Assembly: GCF_004792685.1 (NCBI RefSeq)
Contig: NZ_SRXT01000003.1
Coordinates: 496,001-560,000 of the forward strand
Origin: Sphingomonas gei
GTDB lineage: Bacteria > Pseudomonadota > Alphaproteobacteria > Sphingomonadales > Sphingomonadaceae
DNA: 64,000 nt
Direction: 5' to 3'
The notes beneath the pieces were generated by a model. It saw only the letters and a list, made by a program, of their open reading frames with translations, was not told the origin of the DNA and ran no database searches. Shown here in pieces: positions 33,944 through 43,400 of this stretch. The position numbers and the translations under genes are program-made. The first letter of the stretch is position 1; each line of letters opens with the position of its first letter.

Positions 33944-34942
33944 ATGGAAACTTCGCGACGGGGAGCGATCGGGCTGGGCCTTGCCGGCATGGCTGGCGTT
34001 GCGCCTGCGATCGCCGAAGCCAGATCGGCGCCGCGGGCGCTGTTCGTCTCCACCTGGGATTTCGGGGTAGCGGCGAATGCTGCTGCCTATGCGCGCTGGA
34101 AGGCGAGGGGCACGCTGCTCGACGCGCTCGAAGCGGGCGCGCAGGTCCCCGAATCCGATCCGACCAATCACTCGGTGGGCTATGGCGGCTATCCCGATCG
34201 CGACGGCCATGTGACGCTCGACGCGATTCTGATGGACGACGCCGGCAATATGGGCGCGGTCGCGGCGCTCGAAGACATTATGCACCCGATCTCGGTCGCC
34301 CGCCGCGTGATGGAAAAGACCCCGCACACGATGCTGGTGGGGGAGGGTGCGCGTCAGTTCGCGCTCGCGCAGGGCTTCAAGCCCGTCAAATTGCTCACCC
34401 CCGAAGCCGAGGCGGCGTGGCGCGACTGGCTGAAGACCGCGAAATACCAGCCGATAGCCAATAGCGAGAATCAGCGCGGCTCCGCGCTCGATCATGACAC
34501 GATCGGCATGCTCGCCTGCGGCCCGGACGGGCGGCTCGCGGGGGCCTGCACCACCTCGGGCATGGCGTTCAAATTGCGTGGGCGGATCGGTGACTCGCCG
34601 CAGGCGGGTTGCGGGCTGTTCGTCGAGAAAGGCGTCGGCGGCGCCACGGCGACCGGCGTCGGCGAGGAAGTCACCCGCATCGCCGGCACCGCGCGGGTGG
34701 TCGCTTCGATGCGCGCCGGGATGACGCCTGCCGCCGCCTGCCGCGAAGCCGTGCTCCACATCGCGGCGTTGCGCGGCGTCGCGGTCAAGGACGCGCAGGT
34801 CGGCTTTCTCGCGATCGACACGCACGGCCAGGTGGGCGGCTACGCGCTCCAGCCGGGTTTCACCTTCGCGGTCACCGACCTCGAAGGCCGCACGGAAGTA
34901 CGCGCCGCGGAGAGCCTAACAAGGCCGCGCGGCACGAAATAA
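33944..34942 (+). CDS. N4-(beta-N-acetylglucosaminyl)-L-asparaginase (aspartylglucosaminidase)
   Basis: A 332-residue Ntn-hydrolase precursor. A twin-arginine-like leader (TSRRGAIGLGLAGMAGVAPA) precedes the alpha-chain region (TNHSVGYGGYPDRDGHVTLD, ILMDDAGNMGAV). The autocatalytic site is HDTIGM, with Thr186 as the new N-terminal nucleophile, and the beta-chain has GRIGDSPQAGCGLFVE. It splits the bond between GlcNAc and asparagine, the last step of N-glycopeptide breakdown. That activity is the strongest hint to the substrate of this locus. ATG 33944 follows AAAGGATTGGGG; upstream in-frame starts would mask the signal. The receptor gene starts 28 bases after the stop. Confidence 0.93.
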   Translation: METSRRGAIGLGLAGMAGVAPAIAEARSAPRALFVSTWDFGVAANAAAYARWKARGTLLDALEAGAQVPESDPTNHSVGYGGYPDRDGHVTLDAILMDDAGNMGAVAALEDIMHPISVARRVMEKTPHTMLVGEGARQFALAQGFKPVKLLTPEAEAAWRDWLKTAKYQPIANSENQRGSALDHDTIGMLACGPDGRLAGACTTSGMAFKLRGRIGDSPQAGCGLFVEKGVGGATATGVGEEVTRIAGTARVVASMRAGMTPAAACREAVLHIAALRGVAVKDAQVGFLAIDTHGQVGGYALQPGFTFAVTDLEGRTEVRAAESLTRPRGTK

Positions 34943-34970
34943 AGTTCAGGGTCTCTCAAGGGGAAAACAC

Positions 34971-37900
34971 ATGAAGAAGTTGAATAGTTTGTTGTTGGCG
35001 TCAACCTGTGTCGCAGCGATCTTTGCGATGCCGGCGATGGCCCAGGATCAGGCCGCGGATCCCACGCAGGTCACGACCGCCGACACCGACGACACCGCCG
35101 CCGGCGGCGACATCGTCGTCACCGGTACGCGCATCGTGCGTCCGAACAACCGCTCGGCCGCCCCGATCGTCACCACCACCGCCGCCGAGATCGCCGCGCA
35201 GGGCGCGACCACGATCGAGGAAGTGCTCAATCGCCTGCCGCAGGTGCAGGTGAACTCCGAGCAGAATTTCAGCGACTCCGAAGGGCGCCAGCGCATCAAG
35301 CTGCGCAGCCTGGGATATGAGCGCACGCTGACCCTGATCGACGGGCTTCGCGTCGGCCTCGCCAACACGGTCGACGTGGGCATCATTCCCACCGCGCTGG
35401 TCGAGCGTATCGACGTGCTGACCGGCGGCGCCTCGTCGGTCTACGGCTCCGACGCGGTTTCTGGCGTCGTCAACTTCGTGCTCAAGAAGAATTTCGAAGG
35501 CATCCGCCTCGACGCCAATTACAGCTTCTTCAACCACGACAATCGCGCGAACGACGTCACCGACGCCGTCCGGCGCGCCGGGTTCAACTCGGCGACGGGC
35601 ATGGCCAATGACGGCGGCCGCGCCGATGTCAGCCTGGCAGCGGGCGTCAACCTGTTCGACAACAAGGTCAACATCAGCGGCTTCGTGAACTATCGCGAAT
35701 CGAGCATCGTGCGGCTGCGCGACCGCTCCTTCTCGCAGTGCGAAGTGGTGCAGCCGAGCAACACGGCGGTGCTGTCGTGCTCGCGCGCCAGCTACACGCC
35801 GGCCGGAACGATCATCCCGCAGGCCGGGGCGCAGGCCGGGCAGATCCTGGTCAACAACCCGAACGGCAACGGGACCTTCATCCCGATCAACAGCGGCCCG
35901 GCCGCCGCTTCGGCCAATCCCTATGACGACTGGGCCTTCCAGCGCCCGTTCGAACGTCTCAATTTCGGCGGCTTCCTGACCGCGCAGATCAGCGATCATG
36001 TCGAATTTTACAGCACGGCTTTGTTCTATCGCGACAAATCGTACAACACGCAGCTCAACCGCAACTTCTCCTACACAGCCTATGGCGATGGCGACGTCCC
36101 GTTCCGGGTGAATTGCGACAATCCGTTCCTGTCGACGTCGCAGGCGCAGACGCTGTGCGGCGCCAATGCCGGCGCCGCCGGGCAGTTCGCACCGCTCGAC
36201 GTGCGCTATCGCTTCGATGGACTGCCGCTGGTCGAGCAGAAATTCACCAATGAAGGCTACCGCATCGTCGCCGGACTGCGGGGACGCGTATTGGACGATG
36301 TCTGGTCCTATGATCTGGCGGGCATGATCTCGCGTGCGCAGCTCGATACGATCGATGTGCCGTTCGCGCAGTTCGACAACATCAACCGCTCGCTCGACGT
36401 GGTCAACGTGGGCGGACGGCCGACCTGCCGCTCGGTGGTCAACGGGACCGATCCGAGCTGCGTGCCGTTCAACGCCTTCACCCCGTTCAACCAGGATGCG
36501 GCGCTCAACAACTATCTGTTCGGCGGCGGAGATACGGGCGGCATCAGCACGCGCATCCCGCGGCTGCTTCAGTTCGTCGGCTCGGTGAGCGGCGATCTCG
36601 GCAAATACGGCATCACTTCGCCGTTCGCCGAGCAGGGCCTGGCGATCGCGCTGGGCGGCGAATATCGCGAGGAGATGGAACGCACCATCGTCAACGAGAT
36701 CTACCAGCAGAACAACCCTGGCGGCCCCCAGAATCAGCGTTTCACGCAGAGCATCCTCGAAGGCAATATCGAGCTGCAGGCGCCTTTGGTCGAGGATCAG
36801 TCGTGGACCAAGCTGCTCCAGCTCAATGCCGGCTATCGCCTGTCGAAGTATAATCGCCTCGAAGGCAAGTTCGGTACCTGGAAGGTCGAGGGCATCTGGT
36901 CGCCGGTGTCGGACATCATCTTCCGCGGGTCGTACAACAAGTCGCAGGCCGCACCGGGTGTGGGTGCCGCCGCAGGGGCCGCCAACATCTTCTGGAACCA
37001 GGGTTTCTATGCCGACCCCTGCGCCCCGCAGATCAACCCGGCCAATCCGGGTGGCCCGCGCAATGGCCCGTCCGCGACGATCGAGCAGTGCCGCAACACC
37101 GGCCTGCCCGACAATCTGTACGGCAGCACGACGCTGATCTGCCCGGACGACCGTTGCACGGTGCGTGAAGGCGGCTTCGACCTGGCGCCCGAAAGCGCGT
37201 TCACCACTACCATCGGCGTGGTACTGCGCCCGCGGTTCATCCCTGGCCTGACCGTCTCGGTCGATCGCTGGCTGATCGACCTGGAGGACCAGCTGACGTT
37301 CCTCAATCCGTCGGACTGGATCAACGAGTGCCTCAACACCGGCAACGACTATTTCTGTCGCGGCATCGTGCGCGCTCCCAACGGCACGCTGTCGAGCTCG
37401 CCGGCTTCCAGCCCGTCGAGCGGTTGGGTCTCGCGCGGCTCGGTAAACGGGTACAAGTCGCAGTCGCACGGCTGGGATTTCCAGGGGCAGTATAATGTCG
37501 GTCTGGGCGGCGCCGGTTCGCTGGACATGGGCTTCAACGGCACCTTGATGACCCGCGTCGGCAGCCAGGGCGCGCCAACGGTGGAGCCACGTGACTGCAC
37601 CGGCTATTTTGGCAATGGCTGTGGCGAAAGCATGCCCACCTGGGCGCATCAGTTCCGCACCACCTGGACCACGGCCGACCGTGTCGCCAGCGTATCGCTG
37701 AACTGGCGGCATCGTAGCGGCATGCCGATGACCGTCTATGCGCCTGCCGACACCGGCATCCCGGACCTGCCCGATAGCGATCGGCGCGACCAGTATCCGG
37801 GCATCAAGGCCTATGACTGGTTCGATCTGGCGCTCAGCTTCGACGTCAACAAGCAGATGACGTTCCGGGTCGCCGCGAACAACATCTTCGATCGCGATCC

Positions 37901-38012
37901 GCCGCTCGTCCCCGACAGCCGCGCCCGCATCGGGCTGCTGCGTGGCAATACAATCATGGGCTACGACCTACTCGGCAGGCAGATCGTCGCGGGCATTTCG
38001 CTCCGCCTGTGA
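34971..38012 (+). CDS. TonB-dependent outer-membrane receptor of the glycan locus
   Basis: A 1013-residue receptor. The signal peptide (MKKLNSLLLASTCVAAIFAM ending PAMA-Q) is followed by an acidic linker, a TonB box-like DIVVTGTRI, and a plug with AAEIAAQGATTIEEVLNRLP, LIDGLRVGLANTVDVG and IDVLTGGASSVYGSDAVSG. A long barrel ends in LGRQIVAGISLRL. No STN domain is present. Lying 28 bases behind the aspartylglucosaminidase gene and before a strong terminator, it is probably the importer for the glycan or glycopeptide that the locus degrades. No SusD partner is present, as expected outside Bacteroidota. The substrate is inferred only from context. Confidence 0.92.
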   Translation: MKKLNSLLLASTCVAAIFAMPAMAQDQAADPTQVTTADTDDTAAGGDIVVTGTRIVRPNNRSAAPIVTTTAAEIAAQGATTIEEVLNRLPQVQVNSEQNFSDSEGRQRIKLRSLGYERTLTLIDGLRVGLANTVDVGIIPTALVERIDVLTGGASSVYGSDAVSGVVNFVLKKNFEGIRLDANYSFFNHDNRANDVTDAVRRAGFNSATGMANDGGRADVSLAAGVNLFDNKVNISGFVNYRESSIVRLRDRSFSQCEVVQPSNTAVLSCSRASYTPAGTIIPQAGAQAGQILVNNPNGNGTFIPINSGPAAASANPYDDWAFQRPFERLNFGGFLTAQISDHVEFYSTALFYRDKSYNTQLNRNFSYTAYGDGDVPFRVNCDNPFLSTSQAQTLCGANAGAAGQFAPLDVRYRFDGLPLVEQKFTNEGYRIVAGLRGRVLDDVWSYDLAGMISRAQLDTIDVPFAQFDNINRSLDVVNVGGRPTCRSVVNGTDPSCVPFNAFTPFNQDAALNNYLFGGGDTGGISTRIPRLLQFVGSVSGDLGKYGITSPFAEQGLAIALGGEYREEMERTIVNEIYQQNNPGGPQNQRFTQSILEGNIELQAPLVEDQSWTKLLQLNAGYRLSKYNRLEGKFGTWKVEGIWSPVSDIIFRGSYNKSQAAPGVGAAAGAANIFWNQGFYADPCAPQINPANPGGPRNGPSATIEQCRNTGLPDNLYGSTTLICPDDRCTVREGGFDLAPESAFTTTIGVVLRPRFIPGLTVSVDRWLIDLEDQLTFLNPSDWINECLNTGNDYFCRGIVRAPNGTLSSSPASSPSSGWVSRGSVNGYKSQSHGWDFQGQYNVGLGGAGSLDMGFNGTLMTRVGSQGAPTVEPRDCTGYFGNGCGESMPTWAHQFRTTWTTADRVASVSLNWRHRSGMPMTVYAPADTGIPDLPDSDRRDQYPGIKAYDWFDLALSFDVNKQMTFRVAANNIFDRDPPLVPDSRARIGLLRGNTIMGYDLLGRQIVAGISLRL

Positions 38013-38030
38013 CGCCAAACCGCTACGCCT

Positions 38031-38050
38031 CCCGGGATCTATTTCCCGGG
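38031..38050. repeat. Short perfect hairpin after the receptor gene
   Basis: CCCGGGA (38031-38037) and TCCCGGG (38044-38050) form a 7-bp stem with a six-base loop, 18 bases after the stop. No T run follows; it precedes a true terminator by about 70 bases and may protect the mRNA end. Confidence 0.5.
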
Positions 38051-38122
38051 GGCGAGATCGTCATCGCTACGACGATCGACTTCTAAGCCCTGACCCTCGA
38101 CCCCGAGGGTCTCCCCCCATGG

Positions 38123-38158
38123 GCCCGCCTCCTCACGGAGGTGGGCTCTTTTTTTCCT
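38123..38158 (+). terminator. Strong rho-independent terminator of the glycan locus
   Basis: GCCCGCCTCC (38123-38132) pairs with GGAGGTGGGC (38137-38146) through a four-base loop with one G-T wobble, then TC and seven T followed by CCTTT. Stem strength and T tract are those of a textbook intrinsic terminator on the plus strand, ending the transcript of the aspartylglucosaminidase and receptor genes. Confidence 0.88.
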
Positions 38159-38670
38159 TTTGGGCCGGGCTTCCGCGCGAGCGCGGCAAGCGCGCGCTGA
38201 GCCGGTGCCGAGGTCGTGGATCGCAAGGCTGGGCGGACACCACGGCTATCGCGATACTGTGTTCGAGCGCCGCCGGGTTTGCTCGTGGTCGACTTCGGCC
38301 GTCGGCAACCACTGCATATTGTTGGCTTCATTGGCTTTCCGTCGGATTAGAGAGGCATCATTGCAAATATCCGACCTGAATTTGTGGCTAATGGATTTTT
38401 AAACCGTGAAGTTTCGATTTTTTTCTTCTTCGGAATGTTCAGCCCAAATAAGTTCTGATACGCTATTGGCAAGCGAGTCGCAGATAAGTCCATTTTGGAC
38501 ACTAACTTTCGTCTGTATTTTGTTTCACCGTTGAGATTGATGGATGCGGTCTTGCACCTCCTCGGGGAGCGGGAGCAATCGGCACGTCTATTCGGTGGAA
38601 GCGTAGCAATTGGTCAGACTTGCTGGCGTCTTGGCGCCGATGTTCTCGAATGTCTGTTGGGGAGGGTGGC
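38159..38670. other. 512-bp gene-poor spacer before the giant-protein cluster
   Basis: No credible gene is seen here; short open frames lack ribosome-binding sites and family resemblance. The right part is much poorer in GC than its surroundings: 47 of 120 bases are G or C between 38401 and 38520. GTCGGAT (38341-38347) and ATCCGAC (38369-38375) form a 7-bp inverted repeat. The promoter of the gene at 38671 is presumably in the AT-rich part, but no clear boxes could be assigned. Confidence 0.55.
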
Positions 38671-40344
38671 ATGGAAGCGTTACCGAACGTATCGGCAGCC
38701 GATCTCGATACCTTGCACGATCTCAGGCGGAGCTTGCCGCCGGGAGAGGCGCAGCACTTGGACCTTGGCGATCCGGCGCACGAAGCGGCGATCCGGCTCG
38801 CGCTGGAAATCGGCGGCTTCACTCCGGATAAATATCCCGCGCTCTATCGATCGCTCGACGCTCCGCCCGCCGGCGATCCCCCCGCCGACACGTTGTTGCT
38901 CGTCGACGCCGGCGCCACGCCGGATGGCAAGGCGACCGCCAGAGTATGGGCATCGGCCGGCGGTGACGTACAGATACTCGGCGGCGTGCTGTTCGCGTTC
39001 GACCCGGATACCGGCGATCTCGCGGCCTGCGGCGAGAACGTCGCGGTGAGCAACGGCTTCCTAACCTGCCCCACGCGTGCCGCACAGGCGGACGCCGCGC
39101 CGAAAGACGGGCTGCACCTGCTGCAATTGAGCCACGCCACCGATCCGGCGGGCAACAGCCGCTTCTTCGCGCTGTCGGCCGAAGCGGCGGTGGGCGATGG
39201 CATTCAGGCCAATGTCCTCCAGCCGGTGATCGTCAATAGTGGCCACAAGGTGATCGAGATCAGCGTCGGGCGGATGGCCGGCTATCAGAATACCGATTGC
39301 GACTATGTCTATCTGAACCCGACCGGAGTCGGCAATCAGGACAAGCCCAATCTGATCTGTCCGTTCAAAGGCAACGTCCCGCTGTCCGGCACGCCCAATC
39401 TCGCTGCCCTCACGGTCAACAATCTGCTGACCAACATCGTCGTCGACGACGGCAGCGGCGGCTCGTGGACGATCGCGCGGGATTCGCAATATACCAGCGA
39501 TGCGCAACTGGTGGCTGGGGTTCAGCAGGGGAGCCCGCCCAATGTGGTGACGTGGAATTATCCCTATGACGGGCCGAACACCTATTTCGCGAACACGACA
39601 TCGCTGGTTTATCAGACGTCATCGCTCCAATCGGAAATTGTCAGCTATTTCTATTTCATGTTCGACATCCCGATGCAGAACGATCAGCCCAACCAGACCT
39701 TCTATGTCTGTTCGAAGGACTCGCCCGAAGTGCATTCGGTCAATTGCACGACGATCGACAATTTGCTGTTCTGGTGGCATTGCGCAGTCGAAGGTACCCT
39801 GGTGACGCTCGAGAGTGGCGAGACGCTGCCGATCGAGCAGATCAACAACGGACACCGGGTGAAGAGCGCCGACGGCAGCGCCTGGGCGGTGCGAGCGACG
39901 CGGCATGGCCCGCATCAGTCGAGCGACGATGCCAGCGGAACCGCGGCGGTCTATCGAATCGACACCGACAAGGGGCATAGCCTGAGCGCCAGCGGCGCGC
40001 ATCTGATCGCGCTGGCCGGCGGCAAGTTCAGCCAGATCTGCGACCTTGCGGCAGGGGACGAGATCCTCACGCTGGACGGCCCGGCAAGCGTGACCGGCCT
40101 TTCGGCGATCGCCTATGACGGCATCTGCTACTCGCTCGCGATCGGCGACGATGACGAAATGGCCAATGGCGACTATCCCGTCGACGCGGCGATCTATTTC
40201 GCCGGCGGGATCGGCTGCGGCGATCACATGGCGATGCGCGCGCATACGCTGAACCGGCGCAACGACCTGGACGCGATCCTCGCCCGTGCCGACGAAAGCC
40301 TGCACGAGGATCTGCGGTCGGCCTTTGCGGACCGCCGCTTCTGA
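38671..40344 (+). CDS. Protein with C-terminal Hint (hedgehog/intein-type) domain; first gene of the giant-protein cluster
   Basis: A 557-residue protein with no signal peptide. The first 365 residues are unfamiliar, acidic at the start, with beta-rich stretches (ILGGVLFAFDPDTGDLAACG; CDYVYLNPTGVGNQDKPNLI). After FWWH comes a Hint domain: the splice-type Cys in HCAVEGTLVTLESGETLPIE, a block-B-like SGAH in GHSLSASGAHLIAL, and ICDLAAGDEILTLDG. Hint domains self-cleave at the peptide bond before that Cys. The usual C-terminal His-Asn is replaced: YFAGGIGCGD stands where family members have YFANGIxVHN, so Asn cyclisation is not expected. A further 35 residues follow. ATG 38671 has GGGGAGGG upstream. 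The role is unknown; self-processing is inferred. Confidence 0.8.
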   Translation: MEALPNVSAADLDTLHDLRRSLPPGEAQHLDLGDPAHEAAIRLALEIGGFTPDKYPALYRSLDAPPAGDPPADTLLLVDAGATPDGKATARVWASAGGDVQILGGVLFAFDPDTGDLAACGENVAVSNGFLTCPTRAAQADAAPKDGLHLLQLSHATDPAGNSRFFALSAEAAVGDGIQANVLQPVIVNSGHKVIEISVGRMAGYQNTDCDYVYLNPTGVGNQDKPNLICPFKGNVPLSGTPNLAALTVNNLLTNIVVDDGSGGSWTIARDSQYTSDAQLVAGVQQGSPPNVVTWNYPYDGPNTYFANTTSLVYQTSSLQSEIVSYFYFMFDIPMQNDQPNQTFYVCSKDSPEVHSVNCTTIDNLLFWWHCAVEGTLVTLESGETLPIEQINNGHRVKSADGSAWAVRATRHGPHQSSDDASGTAAVYRIDTDKGHSLSASGAHLIALAGGKFSQICDLAAGDEILTLDGPASVTGLSAIAYDGICYSLAIGDDDEMANGDYPVDAAIYFAGGIGCGDHMAMRAHTLNRRNDLDAILARADESLHEDLRSAFADRRF

Positions 40345-40362
40345 TCAGGCTCTGACCCCCCC

Positions 40363-40398
40363 GGCCGTCGCGCGCGCTTGCGAGCGCACGTGACGGCC
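40363..40398. other. Hairpin between the Hint-domain gene and the 1182-aa gene
   Basis: GGCCGTC (40363-40369) pairs with GACGGCC (40392-40398), and the intervening GC-rich segment can fold further (GCGC copies around TTGCGA). It lies in the only sizeable gap (80 bases) at this junction, flanked by C runs and without a T tract. It may be a processing or attenuation element rather than a terminator. Confidence 0.45.
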
Positions 40399-40424
40399 CC
40401 CCGCAGACTCAGGGGAGACATCGG

Positions 40425-43400
40425 ATGACCAGCCCGGCCGACATCATTTCGAGCATCTATTATGTCACTCCCTATGCGACCTTGCCGCCGGGGCGCGGCA
40501 CTGCGGGGCTGACGGTCAACGTCAAGCAGGCGAGCGTGCCGACCACGCCGCCGAACCTGGTGTTGGTGATCCGGTTGCGATTGGCGGACAATCCCTCGGT
40601 GATCGGCGTGTCGGCGACATCGGGCGCGGGTACCTCGCCGATCTACGCGCTCTACCAGCCAAGCTTTCCGCTTTCGGCGACGACCGGCTATCTGGTGGAC
40701 TTGATCTGGGTGCCGCAGGGCACTTCGCCCGACGGCATCGACTGGAGCGAGGCGGTCGCCACCGCGCCGGTGATCGCCGCGTCGGTCACCGTGGCGAGTG
40801 CGAGCTTCGACGGGCAAAACGTCACTGCATTGCTCGATTACGGCCCGAGCAGCTTCCAGGTCGGCGCGCAATTGCTCGTCTACGGTTATTCGGGCGGGGT
40901 CTGGGCGCTGGCGGGGAGCGCGAACGTCGAGGGCAGCTTCGCCACGGTGAGCGTCGCGGGCTATCCCGCGCCCTATCGCATCTATGCCACGGCGCTGATG
41001 CCGGCAGTCAATCCCGGCGGCGCGGGCAGTTTTGCCGCCCCCTTCAGCCAGGGGCCGTTCAGCCCGCCCCAGACCGTGCCCCAGGCCGCAGCCTCGACGA
41101 CTCAGGCGGACTTTGACGGCAATGCCGTGGCGCTGGTCTGGGCGCTGGACGGCGTGCAGGGCGCGCCGCTGCCGCAGAGCAGTCTGGTGTCGCTGCAAGT
41201 GAATGGCGGCGAGATCGCAGTATCTGCCGGCGGCCCGACTTCGGCGGGGTTCGGGTCTTCGATCGCCGCGGCCTCGGGCGTCACCGCGCGCGTGCAGACG
41301 ACGGCGCGGGCGATCGGTGCCGCGCCGCTCAGCATTCCGCTGATCACCGCAGTGCCGACGGTCGGCAACGTCGCGATAAATGGCGCCGCGGTCGAGGCGA
41401 TGGTGACGACGACCTCGGCGAGCAGCGAAGGCTGGCTGCTGCGGGGTGACTCAGTGGTCGCCGGCCCGGTGGACGCGGCAAGCGGCAAACTGAGTTTCAC
41501 TTACGCCGCCACGGGCGCGGTCGGGCTGACGGTGGTCGCGCGCGGCAAATCGAGCGACGGCAAGACCACCGGCCCGCGCAGCCAGCCGGCGACATTGCTC
41601 GCCACCGCGCCGGCGCCGATCGCAGTGACCGTCCGCACCGATCCGTCGAACAGCGCCAATTGGCAAGTCGCGGCGCAATGGGCGGCGCTGCCCGACAGTC
41701 CGGCGAGTGTGGCGGGCTATACGGTAGCGGTGATGCAAAGCGGCAGCACGACGCCGCTGGCGTCGCAGACGACGAGCGGCACCACCGCCGTGCTGAGCTT
41801 CGCCAAATCGGCGATCACCCAGGGCCAGACGCAGGGCCTGTCGCTCCAGGCGACCGGGGTCAGCGGCGGGGCCTCACCCCCGGCGGCGCAGGCGCTCGCG
41901 TTCGTCACGCCGGCGCTGACCGCGGTCACGACGACTGGGGATCAGCTTGCCGTCGCCTGGACCGCCCCGGCCGGACTCCCCGCCGGTACGACGCCGAGCT
42001 ATGCGATTCGTGTCCTCAACGGGGCCGGGGCGGGTGCCAACCAAGTGCTGCTGCTGGGAGCTCCCACCGACGCTGCTGCCGGCGCGGTGCCGCTGGCGGA
42101 CCTCGCGGTCCCGGCCGACGGCAGCGCCGTCGTCATGGTCGATCTCCTGCTGGGGCCGGTGCGCATCGTCGCCGACCGCTCGATGGCCGCGAACCAGCAA
42201 GCGACCGCGATCCTCGCCGCGCCGCGCGTCGCCGCCGCCTCCACCCATCCCGTGACGGGGCTCGCCACGCTGAACTGGTCGAGCGTGGGTGCGGGGTTCG
42301 GCTATGCGCTGCAATTCTCCGACGGCACCAGCCAGACGAGCGGCACGACGCAATATACGCTGACCAGCCCGGCAAGCGTCGACGCCGGACTCGCTTACCG
42401 GATCGCAGCGACACGGACCGACAATGGCGTCGCCGTCGCCGGACCGTACAGCGCCTTCGCGTCGGTGCCGACCGGAGCCGACACGCTGGTCGCCGCGCGC
42501 TACGACGGCACGGCGCTCCGGGCGAGTTGGAACGCCCATGGCGGTGCCGACGCGCATCTCGTGTCGATCTATGACAATGCCGCACCCGCGACAGCGGCGG
42601 CGACTGTCACGGTCAACGGTAGCTCGGGCACGCTCGCTTTCGCCGCCGATGCCAGCAAGATCTATTCGGTTTATGTCCAGCCCGTAACCGCCGCCGGCAC
42701 CGGGCTGGCCGCCAATCCGCTGCCGCTGTTCGCCGCGGCCTATTTCCTGAGCGATCAGCCTGCCACTAGCGCAATGCCCTATGCCTATCCGGCATCCGCG
42801 CAGGCCAATCTGGGCAGCGATGCCGCCAATCCGCCCGCGCAGGCAATCGTCCAGTATCTGCCGCAACTCGGACTCACCGCGACCGCCTTGGGATCCGATC
42901 CGATCGTCAGCGGCCCCTTCACCGTCGAACCGTCCGGCGATGCGAGCCTGCCCTACAAGCTGACCATCGCCGCCGACGCCAGCGTATGGATCTTCGACAC
43001 CACCGCGGTCCGCAAGGCGCTGCAGACCGCATATGTCTCGCTGCTGACCAGCCTCGAGGCTCCGGGGGAGAGCCTTGCCGGGGCGAGCCCCTATGGCATC
43101 TATCTGGTGCAGGCCGCGATCGCGCGGATGATGCCGCAAACCTTCGACGAGCAGCTTTACTATAATTTCGGCCTGTCGCTCTCGACCAGCGCCGGCAGCG
43201 CCTATGTCGATCTGCGCCCCGGCATGGTGCTGCGCGTCGTGCTGAGCGACTATGTCAGCATCAACGAACAGTCGCTGCCGACCTGGCTCAACGGCTATGC
43301 CGGCGCCACCGTGTTCGACTTCGACATGGGCAGCTATCATACCAACGGCGCGTGGCGCGTCGGGTTCGACGGGTTTCTCAGCCAGCTCGCCGCGCACAAT

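Noticed and set aside
20345..38012. Reading the glycan locus as a plant beta-mannan or xyloglucan locus
   Set aside because: Beta-mannosidase, fucosidase, galactosidase and GH3 would fit, but GH92 and aspartylglucosaminidase have no place in those pathways, and no endo-mannanase or endo-xyloglucanase is present.
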